Assembly: GCA_023666905.1 (NCBI GenBank)
Contig: JAMPBC010000001.1
Location: 517,457 to 581,456 of the forward strand
From: Bacteroides sp.
GTDB taxonomy: Bacteria; Bacteroidota; Bacteroidia; Bacteroidales; Muribaculaceae
DNA length: 64,000 nucleotides
Reading direction: 5' to 3'
Within the stretch, counting starts at the first letter, position 1; every line of letters starts with the position of its first letter. Both the position numbers and the translations under genes were made by a program. The notes below the pieces were generated by a model. The model saw only the letters and a program-made list of their open reading frames with translations, was not told the origin of the DNA and made no database searches. Of the stretch, positions 30,160 to 40,213 are shown in pieces.

Positions 30160-31296
30160 ATGAACCGTCGCTCATTTCTGAAATCAGCCGCCATATCAGC
30201 CACAGCTCTGGCTGTGGCACCCACCACAACCTTTTCGGCCGCCGCCTCGCCCACCCGTCACTCCACTTTGCCCGGACGGCTCAGACTTGAGTTTGAACCA
30301 TACGAGCTGAAGTTACGCCATTCTTTCAACCTGGCACGTTCGCAACGCACAGTAACACCCGACGTTCAGTGCACCATAACTCTTGATGGCATTACCGGTT
30401 ATGGCGAAGCCTCCATGCCGCCTTATTTGGGCGAATCAGTGGAATCGGTAACTTCGTTTCTATCTAAACTGAAACTTGACCAGTTCACCGACCCGTTCCG
30501 CATTGAGGACATTCACGAGTACATGGACTCCGTTGCTCCCGACAATCGGGCTGCAAAAGCTGCCGTCGACATTGCTCTTCACGACCTCACAGGCAAAATA
30601 ATGAATCAACCCTGGCACAAAATATGGGGTTTGAATCCTCAGAAATGTCCCCACACATCTTTCACCATAGGCATTGACACGGAGGATGTGGTTCGCACCA
30701 AAGTGCGCGAAGCATCCCCCTATAAAGTATTGAAAGTAAAGATGGGGCTGGATAATGACCGCGCCACGGTGGAAACCATACGCTCCATGACCGATGTCCC
30801 CATCTGCGTTGATGTAAATCAGGGATGGACTGACCGCAATGAGGCTCTTGATTTGTGCCACTGGCTCAAGGAACAGGGGTGTCTGTTTGTGGAACAGCCT
30901 TTTGACAAAGCAGCAATTGACGACACGGCATGGCTCACCGAGCGCTCCCCCTTACCCATTATTGCCGATGAATTTCTGCAACGGCTCCCTGATGTGAGCC
31001 GTGCTGCCCAGGCTTATTCAGGCATAAACATAAAACTGATGAAGAGCACGGGGATGCACGAGGCTTACCAAATGGCAACATTGGCACGTGCCATGGGACT
31101 TAAGGTCATGCTCGGGTGTATGACCGAAACTTCATGCGCCGTGACTGCAGCTGCCCAGTTGTCGCCGCTGGCCGATTTTGCCGACCTTGACGGAAATCTA
31201 TTGATTACCAACGACCGCTTTGACGGCCTGAAAATTGTAGATGGCCGTATAACTCTCCCCGACCGCCCGGGTATTGGCGTCACCCCTCTCACCTAA
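30160..31296 (+). CDS. Exported dipeptide epimerase (enolase superfamily)
   Basis: Epimerises L-Ala-D/L-Glu or related dipeptides released from peptidoglycan. The muconate-lactonising-type core is intact: the Lys of KVKMG, metal ligands in VDVNQGW, VEQPFD and ADE, and the second Lys in NIKLMKS, with the DLDG segment near the end. Unusually, it carries an N-terminal RRSFLKSAA, like a Tat signal, so it would act outside the cytoplasm. A Bacteroides relative is known to prefer Pro-Glu dipeptides, so exact specificity is open. Confidence 0.85.
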   Translation: MNRRSFLKSAAISATALAVAPTTTFSAAASPTRHSTLPGRLRLEFEPYELKLRHSFNLARSQRTVTPDVQCTITLDGITGYGEASMPPYLGESVESVTSFLSKLKLDQFTDPFRIEDIHEYMDSVAPDNRAAKAAVDIALHDLTGKIMNQPWHKIWGLNPQKCPHTSFTIGIDTEDVVRTKVREASPYKVLKVKMGLDNDRATVETIRSMTDVPICVDVNQGWTDRNEALDLCHWLKEQGCLFVEQPFDKAAIDDTAWLTERSPLPIIADEFLQRLPDVSRAAQAYSGINIKLMKSTGMHEAYQMATLARAMGLKVMLGCMTETSCAVTAAAQLSPLADFADLDGNLLITNDRFDGLKIVDGRITLPDRPGIGVTPLT

Positions 31297-31332
31297 CTCA
31301 CTTAGCCAATCATTGCAAACAACATTCCAATC

Positions 31333-33249
31333 ATGAAACTCTCACAAGGCACCACTCTGAACTCCGCCAAATACGTCATACACTCAATGGTCGCAACCAC
31401 TGAATGTACGGATATTTACGATGGTTTGGTGGTTGCCACAGGCCAAAAAATCCACATTCATCGCCTGCATGATAATTTTGCGGGATATGCCGATATGTTC
31501 CTTGACAAGGCTCGCCTGATGCGAAAACTCAATCACCCCGGCGTAGCCCGAGTGGTCGACATTTTCATTGATGGCGAGGCCGCCTACTACATCACCGAGG
31601 CGGTGGCCGGTCAGTCGCTGAAAGCATTCACTCAAGGAAAACCGATGACTGTGTCAGACGCCAAACTGTTCCTCCGCGAATTAGCCGACGCATTGGAACA
31701 GTTTCATCAGGCCGGAGTTCCCAACCTGGCGCTATCTGACGAAACGGTAATTGTCAAGTCAGCCGACGCAAACCCGGTAATAGCATCTTTCTCGTTACCG
31801 CTGCCTCTTCTTGTTGACGACGATGAGCAGAACCCATATCTTGCCCCGGAACTATACCAACCTTCCGGACGCAACAACACATCGCTCGACGTCTATTCGC
31901 TGGGGGCGATTTTATATCGCTGCGTTACAGGACAAACGCCTCCACTTCAAGGTGAGATTTCACTCAAAGGATTGAGCTACCCCAACAATGTAAGTGATGA
32001 ACTTGCCGAGGTTATTGAACGCGCAATGGAACCCAAACTGCTCAACCGCTATTTCAGCCCTGAAGAGTTGATTGAAGAACTTGAATCCGGCCCACTCGGA
32101 GGAACCGGCATGCTATCTTATTACGACCCCGACGCTGATAAAGATGAGCAACCCCAAGTTGAAAACGAACCGGTTGAGCCCATCGTTGCGCCGGAACCAA
32201 TGCATGAACCTGAACCTGTTGCAGATGCTGTTGTTGAGCCGCAAGAATTTAATCAGACAAACGAAGAAGAAGAGGATGAGGAAGAGTTCGACGATGAGAC
32301 CCGAAGAATAAAAACCCTTCCTTTTCCCGAAAATCTGAAAAAAGAACATGCACTGGAGCCTGAGCCCGAACCCATTCAGGAACCCGAACCCACACCCGAA
32401 CAGGAACTGGAACCGAAACCTCACCAAGAACCTGAACCAATTGTTGAACCTGAACCAATTGTTGAGCCGGAAGCTGTTTCGGAACCTGAACCCGAACCTG
32501 AAATAATCCAAGAAGAGGAACCAATTGCCGAACCAGAACTTGAACCCATTGTCGAGCCGGAACCCGAACCCGAACCTCAACCGGAGCCTGTAAGAGTTAA
32601 ACCGAGGCCTGCAAAACAGAAATCAAAATCAATCAAACAGTCCAAGAAAGAAAGCAATGACGGCGGCGGTGGCAACAATAACAAGCGCGGCCGAATAGCA
32701 ATTATCGCATTAGTTGCACTCGGCCTGATTATTGGAATTGTTTATGGGATCAATGCATTGAACAATTCTTCTGAAAACACGGATGTTGTTGAGGTTGACT
32801 CTGTTGCCGTAACATCCGGAGAGACAGATTCGCTTTCTGTCCCCGTGGTTCCGGAAGACGCTCCGGCTGAAACAGAAGTCACCGACAAGCAGATTTCCAC
32901 GGGCGTGACAAGTTTCAGTTACACCGGTACAGTCGGAGCCAATGGCCTTCCCAACGGGAAAGGCACCGCTGTGTACAAGTCCGGACAGTGGACCAAATAT
33001 GAAGGCGATTGGCAGGACGGAATGTATCATGGTAAAGGAAAGTTGACCTATCGCAATGGCGATGTTTACGTGGGCGATTTTGCCAATAATTACTTCACCA
33101 CCGGAACCTACACCATTAACGCTGATGAGAATGGCAATGGCGAACACTTCACCGGCGAATTTGAAAACGGAACGGCGATAACCGGTTCGTGGTACAGCGC
33201 CGATGGCACCGTCACCCAACGTCTTCGCAATGGCAACGTAATAGAATAA
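31333..33249 (+). CDS. Membrane pseudokinase with Glu/Pro-rich linker and extracytoplasmic MORN repeats
   Basis: Residues 1-255 have the fold pattern of a Ser/Thr kinase, including [12 protein letters not shown] and [20 protein letters not shown], but the catalytic residues are gone. The VAIK lysine position reads IHIH, HRD reads NLA, the catalytic-loop Lys and Asn are Ser and Thr, and DFG reads SFS. A linker of Glu-Pro repeats (about 270-430), one membrane helix (about 455-475) and three to four MORN repeats (about 530-625) follow. It is probably a signalling scaffold. A PP2C gene lies two genes downstream in the same operon. Confidence 0.82.
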   Translation: MKLSQGTTLNSAKYVIHSMVATTECTDIYDGLVVATGQKIHIHRLHDNFAGYADMFLDKARLMRKLNHPGVARVVDIFIDGEAAYYITEAVAGQSLKAFTQGKPMTVSDAKLFLRELADALEQFHQAGVPNLALSDETVIVKSADANPVIASFSLPLPLLVDDDEQNPYLAPELYQPSGRNNTSLDVYSLGAILYRCVTGQTPPLQGEISLKGLSYPNNVSDELAEVIERAMEPKLLNRYFSPEELIEELESGPLGGTGMLSYYDPDADKDEQPQVENEPVEPIVAPEPMHEPEPVADAVVEPQEFNQTNEEEEDEEEFDDETRRIKTLPFPENLKKEHALEPEPEPIQEPEPTPEQELEPKPHQEPEPIVEPEPIVEPEAVSEPEPEPEIIQEEEPIAEPELEPIVEPEPEPEPQPEPVRVKPRPAKQKSKSIKQSKKESNDGGGGNNNKRGRIAIIALVALGLIIGIVYGINALNNSSENTDVVEVDSVAVTSGETDSLSVPVVPEDAPAETEVTDKQISTGVTSFSYTGTVGANGLPNGKGTAVYKSGQWTKYEGDWQDGMYHGKGKLTYRNGDVYVGDFANNYFTTGTYTINADENGNGEHFTGEFENGTAITGSWYSADGTVTQRLRNGNVIE

Positions 33250-33280
33250 TCCAACAGCTCTTCATAAACCAAACCAGTCA

Positions 33281-34048
33281 ATGAAAAAATTAACCAAGCT
33301 ACTCAAGCCACTGGCCATAATCGCATTTTTGATGATTGCACCGGCAATGCTTGCGCAAACTAAAATTATCCGGCCGGTTAAAGTCGCAGCTAAGCCTTCA
33401 GTCACTCCGGTCAACATTGTCCAGGCTCCTACAGTAATCAAGGAGAAGAAGGCCAAATTGATTGCACGACAAAGCGCCAAGAAGCGTCGCACCCATAGGC
33501 CAAACGTAACAATAACCAACACCAACGAGTTGCCGCCACTTCAATTCAACACGGTTGAAATGCCTGACAACACCCCGCGTCTCAACCCCGAACGTTTCAC
33601 AGCACCTCGTCCCGAAGCCCGGGGCAAAGCTTTGGCTGAAGGGAACCGAAACACCCGAAACATAGGAAATCTCACGGTGACGTTGCCCGAAAGCATCACT
33701 ATTTTTGAAGAGGGCCCCGACTTCCTTATCGGTGGCATGGAAAATGTATTTGAAATAAACGCAATAGAACTTGACTCTTCTTACAAAATCCACACGCCGG
33801 AAGCTTACACTGCTTATATTAAAGAGCTCTACGGAGGTCTTGAACAGAACAACGCCAACGGGAACCGCACCGAATTGTCGGGCTACGACACCAAATCAAG
33901 CCGCAACTACCGCGTTGCCATGGTTGCCGACGGCGACAAACTTTATGTGGCACGACTAATCTACAGTCCTTCCGTAGAGCGTCAAGTTACCGAGATTATC
34001 CTCCCCTCTCTTCTTGTTCCATCTTCATCGAACACCACTGCCTTATGA
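33281..34048 (+). CDS. Exported protein of unknown function in the pseudokinase cluster
   Basis: Signal peptide ending PAMLAQ (about residue 26), then a basic stretch (KEKKAKLIARQSAKKRRTHR), a proline-rich region and a C-terminal mixed alpha/beta domain (about 125-255). No family recognised. Its stop overlaps the start of the SUMF1-like gene (ATGA at 34045-34048), indicating coupling. Confidence 0.75.
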   Translation: MKKLTKLLKPLAIIAFLMIAPAMLAQTKIIRPVKVAAKPSVTPVNIVQAPTVIKEKKAKLIARQSAKKRRTHRPNVTITNTNELPPLQFNTVEMPDNTPRLNPERFTAPRPEARGKALAEGNRNTRNIGNLTVTLPESITIFEEGPDFLIGGMENVFEINAIELDSSYKIHTPEAYTAYIKELYGGLEQNNANGNRTELSGYDTKSSRNYRVAMVADGDKLYVARLIYSPSVERQVTEIILPSLLVPSSSNTTAL

Positions 34049-34890
34049 AAAGTATCTTCAACATAATCTGCGCCGGCGCGTTGCTTGGCGCTTTTTGGCA
34101 AAACGCTTCCGCGGCCGAATATGAACTCGCCAACTTTATGGAGACCACCGACGGGCTGAACATACCCATGGTTTATGTGGACCACACAACTTTTCAAATG
34201 GGTGCAACTCCCGAGCAGGAGAATCCTGAGGACGATGAACTTGTCCACACCGTAACAATCAGTCCGTTCTACATCGGAGCCACCGAAATCACCCAAGCCC
34301 AATGGGAAAAAGTTATGGGAACTTCGCTGGAGGATATGTACAACAAATATAAGCCCGCACTTGAGTATGGCAAACATGGCGTAGGTCCGGACCGCCCCAT
34401 GTACTACGTAAGCTGGAACGATGCAACTGACTTCTGCCGCAAACTCTCGGCTCTCACCGGACTCATTTACCGACTTCCCACCGAAGCCGAATGGGAACTT
34501 GCTGCACGCGGTGGATGCACAGGAAACACCAACTTCGCAGGTTCAAACAATCTTGACAGCGTGGCATGGTACGTTGACAATGCCGACATGGATCGCTTTA
34601 ACCGGGGCAATCCCGAATCTCACCCGGTTACAACACTGTCACCTAATGCAATTGGAATTTTTGACATGAGTGGCAATGTGTGTGAATGGTGCTATGATTA
34701 CTACGCGCCCTACCCCACAGTTGAAACCACCGATCCGGTCGGAGTTCATCAGCCCAGTCTTGACGACCGCGTGTATCGCGGAGGCTCCTTCCGCTCCAAC
34801 AAAGGCTATTGCCGTGTTGCTTTCCGCAACTCCAATTCGGCCGACTACGCCTCTGAATTCCTTGGATTTCGCGTGGTGTGCGAGCCTTAA
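34045..34890 (+). CDS. Exported SUMF1/FGE-like (formylglycine-generating enzyme fold) protein
   Basis: Signal peptide (to about A23, NASA), then the SUMF1 fold: MVYVDHTTFQMGAT, ITQAQWEKVMG, PMYYVSWNDATDFCRKLS, YRLPTEAEWELAARGG and the closing RGGSFRSNKGYCRVAFRN and FLGFRVV. True formylglycine-generating enzymes need two cysteines near the C-terminus; here only the second (in GYCRVAFR) is present and the first position is Ser, so sulfatase activation is doubtful. In kinase/phosphatase settings this fold often serves as a binding domain. Confidence 0.83.
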   Translation: MKSIFNIICAGALLGAFWQNASAAEYELANFMETTDGLNIPMVYVDHTTFQMGATPEQENPEDDELVHTVTISPFYIGATEITQAQWEKVMGTSLEDMYNKYKPALEYGKHGVGPDRPMYYVSWNDATDFCRKLSALTGLIYRLPTEAEWELAARGGCTGNTNFAGSNNLDSVAWYVDNADMDRFNRGNPESHPVTTLSPNAIGIFDMSGNVCEWCYDYYAPYPTVETTDPVGVHQPSLDDRVYRGGSFRSNKGYCRVAFRNSNSADYASEFLGFRVVCEP

Positions 34891-34912
34891 CCTCAACAAA
34901 CTGATTTAGACC

Positions 34913-36196
34913 ATGATTACAATTCGACAACCGCTGTGGTTCAGCGAAATAGGACAAAAGGACAATCAAGAGGATTACGTATATCCCGTCAATCCAACCC
35001 CTGATAACCGTGTGTTCATTCTATGCGACGGTATGGGTGGCCATGAACGGGGCGAAGTTGCAAGTTCCACCGTGGGAAACACTCTGGGACAACACCTTGA
35101 CCAGACAATTGAAAGTGGAAAAGCGATAACTGCCGAACTATTTGACGATGCTTTGACCGCAGCCTACAATGCTCTGGAAAAAATTCCTTCAGCCAACTCC
35201 GAACGCAAACCCGGCACCACCCTCACAGCTGTATGCTTCAACGACTCGAGCGTACTTGCCGCTCACATAGGCGATAGCCGCATCTATCACATCCGACCCT
35301 CACTGTTCGATGCCGAAGCCGGTTCAACAGGCATACTCTATCGCAGCGAGGACCATTCTTTGGTCAACGACCTTGTAAAAGCCGGACAAATCACGCCGGA
35401 GCAGGCCCGCACACACCCACGGCGAAATGTGATTACCCGGGCTATGCAACCCGGCCTTGAGCGTCGCTTCAAAGCCACCATCCATGAGTGCTCCGACATT
35501 CAGCCGGGCGACTATTTCTTTCTCTGTTCCGATGGAGTCCTTGAACGCATAACTGACCGGACCTTGTGTGAAATTTTGGCTACGCCGGAATTTACCGACA
35601 TTGAAAAAATTGATGCCATTAAAGCCGAATGTGCCCTGGGCACGCGCGACAATTACTCCTGTTCGCTCATTCCGGTTGAGGATGTAACCGAGCCCCGTCG
35701 CCCCAATTACATTGTACCCTTGGCAATCCTCACTGCAATAATCATAATTGCAGGATGCGGAATAGCGGCTTACTACGCAGGCTATTTTCATCCAAACACT
35801 GACACCGCAATTGTGCCCGACAGCGCGGTTGTGAAATCCGACACCTCGGCAATTGATACTCTTGTGCTTGCGGTTCCATTGACCGACACCTTGCCGGCTG
35901 ACACCGTTAAACCGGTTGAAAACGTTGTGGAGAAGGCGCCTGTCAATCCCGATACCGTGGCATCCAAACCGAAGCCTGCAACAGCTGTGCCGGACAGCAC
36001 ATCCAAAGCAAAACCTGCCGCCGCTCCCGCTACAACACCGACGCCTGCAGCCGAGCCGGCTAAAACGGTCCCTGAACCCAAACAAAAGACAGGCTCAACC
36101 GGCTCCGTGCCAAAAAAGCCACAAAAAGCAGACTCAAAGAGTGTGCCTCCGCGCAAAAATAACAATTCCAAATCAACCCCCAAACCACTCGCTTAA
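34913..36196 (+). CDS. Membrane-anchored PP2C-type Ser/Thr phosphatase
   Basis: Metal-dependent phosphatase with all PP2C blocks: SEIGQKDNQEDY, LCDGMGGHERGE, AAHIGDSRIY, FLCSDGVLERI and TRDNYSC, within residues 1-245. One membrane helix (about 265-288) is followed by a long Pro/Lys/Thr-rich tail that would lie outside the membrane. The upstream kinase-like protein is a pseudokinase, so the phosphatase's substrate and any partner kinase must be encoded elsewhere, or the pair acts by binding. Confidence 0.9.
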   Translation: MITIRQPLWFSEIGQKDNQEDYVYPVNPTPDNRVFILCDGMGGHERGEVASSTVGNTLGQHLDQTIESGKAITAELFDDALTAAYNALEKIPSANSERKPGTTLTAVCFNDSSVLAAHIGDSRIYHIRPSLFDAEAGSTGILYRSEDHSLVNDLVKAGQITPEQARTHPRRNVITRAMQPGLERRFKATIHECSDIQPGDYFFLCSDGVLERITDRTLCEILATPEFTDIEKIDAIKAECALGTRDNYSCSLIPVEDVTEPRRPNYIVPLAILTAIIIIAGCGIAAYYAGYFHPNTDTAIVPDSAVVKSDTSAIDTLVLAVPLTDTLPADTVKPVENVVEKAPVNPDTVASKPKPATAVPDSTSKAKPAAAPATTPTPAAEPAKTVPEPKQKTGSTGSVPKKPQKADSKSVPPRKNNNSKSTPKPLA

Positions 36197-36205
36197 CACT
36201 TCAAC

Positions 36206-36997
36206 ATGAAACGAATCATATTAATTTTCGCATTTCTGAGTGTCCTCGCCGTATCCCAACTGATGGGACAGCGTGTACACTACATATTGTCGCAAGGCAC
36301 CAACATGTCCGCGCAGAAGTTCATCCCCATGAGCTACGACTCGGTGTTTGCTGAAGATGCACTCCGCCGGGTGTGGGATATGGACGAACATATTGTGGCC
36401 GCAGGGTTCACCTATCACGGACTCCAGATTGTGACAAGCAAATATCCCGGATGGGGTAATCAGCGATATGAGTTTTCGCATGAATATCCCAAACAATTTG
36501 TAGAGGATATGAATGCAAAAGGCTATACCATTACAGAACTTTCAACCGACGGTGCCAACTGGCTTGCCATCGCAACGGAAGTTGAGGAAGCGCCTACACA
36601 AACCTTCTTTGAGTTTGACGATCCCACCACTCCGGAAGGCAGGGCTGAAATGGACAATGTGATCAAACAGATGGCCGATGAAGGGGCCTTCATAACCGAT
36701 GTGGCTTGTGGTGGGAACACCTGGTATGCCGTTGCCACATACGACCCCGACATTGTTGGACAAATCTACGACTTCCCCGTGGCAGCTCAGGATTTCTCTG
36801 ATTTCTTTATGCGCAATCAGACACAGGGCTACCGCATATCAGCTTCAGACTACGGCCCGGGCCACTATTTCTGCGTAATGACAAAAACCAAAAGCCGCCC
36901 CAAGGCCCAGGCCCTTCTGCCCGGAGTGGAAGACCCCAACTCCGTAATGGAAACTTTTTGGAAACAACAGTTTGCCATCACCAAGGTGGGACATTGA
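36206..36997 (+). CDS. Exported repeat protein of unknown function, last gene of the pseudokinase cluster
   Basis: Signal peptide ending QLMGQ (about 22). The rest contains at least three related segments of about 50-60 residues, each with the pattern 'F...M...GY.I......G..W.A.AT' (around residues 95-125, 150-180 and 200-230). Similar repeats occur in uncharacterised bacterial proteins and at the C-terminus of plant casein-kinase-like proteins, as far as I recall. It precedes guaA by 21 bases. Confidence 0.72.
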   Translation: MKRIILIFAFLSVLAVSQLMGQRVHYILSQGTNMSAQKFIPMSYDSVFAEDALRRVWDMDEHIVAAGFTYHGLQIVTSKYPGWGNQRYEFSHEYPKQFVEDMNAKGYTITELSTDGANWLAIATEVEEAPTQTFFEFDDPTTPEGRAEMDNVIKQMADEGAFITDVACGGNTWYAVATYDPDIVGQIYDFPVAAQDFSDFFMRNQTQGYRISASDYGPGHYFCVMTKTKSRPKAQALLPGVEDPNSVMETFWKQQFAITKVGH

Positions 36998-37018
36998 TAA
37001 GAATCTAACTTCTTCAAA

Positions 37019-38539
37019 ATGGAAAAAATAATCATACTTGATTTCGGCTCCCAAACCACGCAGCTTATTGGCCGCAGAGTCAGGGAACTGAACACCTATT
37101 GCGAGATTTTGCCTTACAACAAAATGCCATTCGATGACCCTTCGGTTATCGGAGTCATCCTCTCGGGCTCGCCATTCTCAGTGTACGACGAGAAAGCATT
37201 CCGCACCGACCTGTCAAAACTCCGCGAGCGCTATCCGTTGCTCGGCATCTGTTATGGCGCCCAATTCATGGCCCACACATGCGGAGGCACTGTTGAACCG
37301 GCCAACTCGCGCGAATATGGACGTGCATTGTTATCGGAAGTCAATGAAGCCGATCCACTCATGCGCGACATAATGCCCGGAGCACAAGTGTGGATGAGCC
37401 ACGGCGACACCATCACCTCGCTTCCCGAAGGATTCAACATTATTGCATCGACCGATCAGGTTCCCATTGCAGCTTTCCGTGCCGGAAGCGAAAAAATGTG
37501 GGGCGTGCAATTCCACCCGGAAGTGTATCACTCTGAATGTGGCATGACGCTGCTGCGCAACTTCGTGGTTGACATTTGCCAAAGCACCCAAAGCTGGAGC
37601 GCAGCCTCTTTCATTGAAACTACCGTGGCCGAACTCAAGGCTACTTTGGGCGACGACAAAGTTGTGCTCGGTCTCTCGGGAGGCGTTGACTCTTCAGTGG
37701 CCGCCGTGTTGCTCAACAAGGCCATTGGCAAAAATCTCACATGTATTTTCGTGGACCATGGCATGCTCCGCAAAAATGAGTTTGCCGATGTGATGCGTGA
37801 CTACGAGGGCCTTGGCCTTAACGTGATTGGTATTGACGCATCAGCCAAATTCTTTGCCGATCTTGCCGGCGTCACCGAACCGGAACGCAAACGCAAAATC
37901 ATTGGACGCGACTTTATTGAAGTGTTCGATGAAGAAGCCCACAAACTCACCGATGTGAAATGGCTCGGTCAAGGAACCATTTACCCTGACTGCATTGAGT
38001 CGCTCTCCATCACAGGCACCACCATAAAGAGCCACCACAACGTAGGCGGACTTCCGGAGAAAATGAACCTTAAGCTCTGCGAACCGCTCAGACTCCTTTT
38101 CAAGGACGAGGTTCGTGCCGTGGGGCGTGAGCTCGGCATGCCCGAACGCCTTATAACCCGTCATCCATTCCCGGGTCCGGGGCTCGCTGTGCGTATTCTT
38201 GGCGACATCACCCCCGAAAAAGTAGCCGTGCTTCAGGAAGCCGACCACATTTTCATTCAGGGCCTTCGCGACCACGGCCTGTACGACAAGGTTTGGCAAG
38301 CCGGTGTGATTCTGCTGCCGGTGCAAAGTGTAGGTGTGATGGGCGATGAGCGCACCTACGAACGTGCTGTGGCTCTCCGTGCCGTCACATCCACCGATGC
38401 CATGACTGCCGACTGGGCCCGGTTGCCTTACGATTTCCTTGCCGAAGTGTCGAACAAAATCATCAATAAAGTCCGCGGTGTCAATCGCGTGACCTACGAC
38501 ATCTCCTCCAAGCCACCGGCAACCATTGAGTGGGAATAA
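37019..38539 (+). CDS. guaA: GMP synthase (glutamine-hydrolysing)
   Basis: Converts XMP to GMP. The glutaminase domain (1-190) has GICYGAQFM with the nucleophile Cys and the FHPEVYHSE triad segment. The ATP-pyrophosphatase domain has [13 protein letters not shown], and the dimerisation domain ends KPPATIEWE. Length 506 is normal. It may read from the upstream cluster; a strong terminator follows. Confidence 0.98.
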   Translation: MEKIIILDFGSQTTQLIGRRVRELNTYCEILPYNKMPFDDPSVIGVILSGSPFSVYDEKAFRTDLSKLRERYPLLGICYGAQFMAHTCGGTVEPANSREYGRALLSEVNEADPLMRDIMPGAQVWMSHGDTITSLPEGFNIIASTDQVPIAAFRAGSEKMWGVQFHPEVYHSECGMTLLRNFVVDICQSTQSWSAASFIETTVAELKATLGDDKVVLGLSGGVDSSVAAVLLNKAIGKNLTCIFVDHGMLRKNEFADVMRDYEGLGLNVIGIDASAKFFADLAGVTEPERKRKIIGRDFIEVFDEEAHKLTDVKWLGQGTIYPDCIESLSITGTTIKSHHNVGGLPEKMNLKLCEPLRLLFKDEVRAVGRELGMPERLITRHPFPGPGLAVRILGDITPEKVAVLQEADHIFIQGLRDHGLYDKVWQAGVILLPVQSVGVMGDERTYERAVALRAVTSTDAMTADWARLPYDFLAEVSNKIINKVRGVNRVTYDISSKPPATIEWE

Positions 38540-38594
38540 CCCCGTCAATTAATCGATAGGCTGAGAATAGTTTATATTATTGGACAGCAATCGA

Positions 38595-38630
38595 AACCCT
38601 TCAAAGGAAACTTTGGAGGGTTTTGTTTGT
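38595..38630 (+). terminator. guaA terminator
   Basis: Twelve-pair stem (one G-U) closed by a GAAA tetraloop, followed by a T-rich run interrupted by two G residues. Confidence 0.85.
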
Positions 38631-38663
38631 TGTAAAAAGTGAAATCTAAAAATTTTAGTAATT

Positions 38664-38957
38664 ATGGAATACACTGAAGCTATAAACTCAAGTCGTGTTG
38701 TATTAGTTGAATTTTACGCATCCTGGTGCCCTCACTGCCAGCGCATGATGCCTATTGTTGAACAAGTTAAGGAACTTCTTCAAGGATCGGCCGAGGTCTT
38801 TCAACTGGACATTGACCTCAACCGTGAATTAGCCGACAGGGAACGCATTGAATCACTTCCCACGTTTATTGTTTATCGCGACGGCCGGGAACAGTGGCGA
38901 CAAAGCGGCGAAATGGATGGTCAGGTATTACTTGCCAAAGTGCAGTCTTATCTCTAA
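38664..38957 (+). CDS. Thioredoxin
   Basis: Small 97-residue thioredoxin: active site FYASWCPHCQRMMP (CPHC), the cis-proline in SLPTF, and no signal peptide, so it is cytoplasmic. CPHC rather than CGPC suggests a more oxidising, DsbA-like character. It sits 30 bases before a VKOR-like gene, a disulfide-bond pairing seen in other bacteria. Confidence 0.9.
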   Translation: MEYTEAINSSRVVLVEFYASWCPHCQRMMPIVEQVKELLQGSAEVFQLDIDLNRELADRERIESLPTFIVYRDGREQWRQSGEMDGQVLLAKVQSYL

Positions 38958-38987
38958 AAAATAATTTCAGGCTAAGTTATTTACGCC

Positions 38988-40010
38988 ATGTCCCGGACTG
39001 CAGAACCTCATAACTTGCTGTGCGATTATCTTGAGGCATTGGGTGTGCCGTACACGTGCAATTACTCGCAAAAAAGATTTGCCGAGATGCCGTTTCACAC
39101 GTTGTTCGGCGTGTCGAAACTGCTGGAAGAATACGGGGTGAAGTCCGAGGGTTATCTGCTCAATGACCGCAAGGAGATAAGCAAACTCACTCCGCCGTTT
39201 CTTGCCCGCACGGCCGGCGGAATTGTCATTGTAACCGGCATGGACTCTGACACAATTCATTATCTTACTCAGGGGGTTGAGGAGTCAATGCCGCTTGACA
39301 AGTTCACCGGTGCATGGTGCGGCAATGTAATGCTGTCGTTTCCCGGGCCTAATGCTCAGGAACCCGACTACGGACCGCACTCACGCATTGAGTTTCTCAT
39401 GAAATCCAAGCGGTGGGTGTTGACCATTGGAGCAGTGCTGCTGTTCCTTTATGCGTTTATAACCAACCGCCTCTACGCTCAATTCTCCACCATTTGGATT
39501 GCCGCCGTGGATTTGGCCGGATTATATCTCACATACTTATTGGTTCAAAAATCGCTTAAAATCCACAATGGCGCGGCCGACAAAGTTTGCGGCGTGCTTG
39601 AAGCTCACGGATGTGACCATGTGCTTGAAATGAAGGCGTCAAAATTTTTCGGTCTTTTCGGATGGAGCGAGGTAGGGTTTGCTTACTTCTCTGTGAGTCT
39701 TGGTGCACTGCTCATGTTTCCACAGACGTTGCCCATGCTTGCGCTGTGCGACATTTGCTGCCTACCCTTCACCGCGTGGAGCATCTGGTACCAGCGCTTC
39801 CGGGCTCACCGTTGGTGCACGCTCTGCGTATGCGTTCAGTGCTCGCTTTGGCTGCTGTTTTTCGGCTATCTGGGAGGTGGCTTTGTGCACCAGGCTTGGC
39901 CTCCCACCATTGAATTTATTGTTTTGGGCCTCTGCTATGTCACTGTTATGCTTGCAGTGAATGCGTTGATGCCTCTACTTGAGAATCAATCAACAAACCG
40001 TAATGAATAA
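38988..40010 (+). CDS. C39-peptidase-like / vitamin K epoxide reductase (VKOR) fusion membrane protein
   Basis: The N-terminal part (about 1-125) resembles C39-type leader-peptidase domains, including MPFHTLFGVSKLLEEYG, but the Gln and Cys of the active site are not visible, so it looks degenerate. From about 135 five or six helices carry VKOR cysteines: a loop pair (CGVLEAHGC) and a CxxC (WCTLC), with another Cys cluster in CDICC. VKOR proteins re-oxidise thiol partners using quinone. The gene overlaps the small gene at 40003. Confidence 0.78.
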   Translation: MSRTAEPHNLLCDYLEALGVPYTCNYSQKRFAEMPFHTLFGVSKLLEEYGVKSEGYLLNDRKEISKLTPPFLARTAGGIVIVTGMDSDTIHYLTQGVEESMPLDKFTGAWCGNVMLSFPGPNAQEPDYGPHSRIEFLMKSKRWVLTIGAVLLFLYAFITNRLYAQFSTIWIAAVDLAGLYLTYLLVQKSLKIHNGAADKVCGVLEAHGCDHVLEMKASKFFGLFGWSEVGFAYFSVSLGALLMFPQTLPMLALCDICCLPFTAWSIWYQRFRAHRWCTLCVCVQCSLWLLFFGYLGGGFVHQAWPPTIEFIVLGLCYVTVMLAVNALMPLLENQSTNRNE

Positions 40011-40188
40011 GGTTAAACAGATAAATCACCCCACACTGGCCAACGCCACTCGCCTTACGCCCTTGCAGCTAAATGAAATTCGCTGCTACAGCCGCCACAC
40101 GGTGCTAACACCTGAACTGCTCGAGCAGATGGCATCCGCGGCCAAAGGCAAAAAGAAAGCCGCCCCCACCGAGGGGACAGCTTCCTGA
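40003..40188 (+). CDS. Small basic peptide overlapping the VKOR gene
   Basis: A 61-residue frame starts at ATG 40003 and overlaps the VKOR stop codon in another frame, which favours coupled translation. The sequence has RLTPLQLNEIRCYSRHTVLT and LLEQMASAAKGKKKAA, a single Cys, and a basic tail. The layout recalls short leader-type peptides next to C39 domains, but there is no Gly-Gly cleavage site and the function is unknown. Confidence 0.5.
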   Translation: MNKVKQINHPTLANATRLTPLQLNEIRCYSRHTVLTPELLEQMASAAKGKKKAAPTEGTAS

Positions 40189-40213
40189 TTTATTTCTTAT
40201 GTTTCAGAGCGAA

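Noticed and set aside
32150..32610. Repeated GAACCTGAACC-like units resembling a tandem repeat or CRISPR array
   Set aside because: The units are Glu-Pro codons of the pseudokinase linker, read in frame, with no spacer structure.
34045..34890. True formylglycine-generating enzyme
   Set aside because: Only one of the two expected active-site cysteines is visible and no sulfatase gene is nearby.
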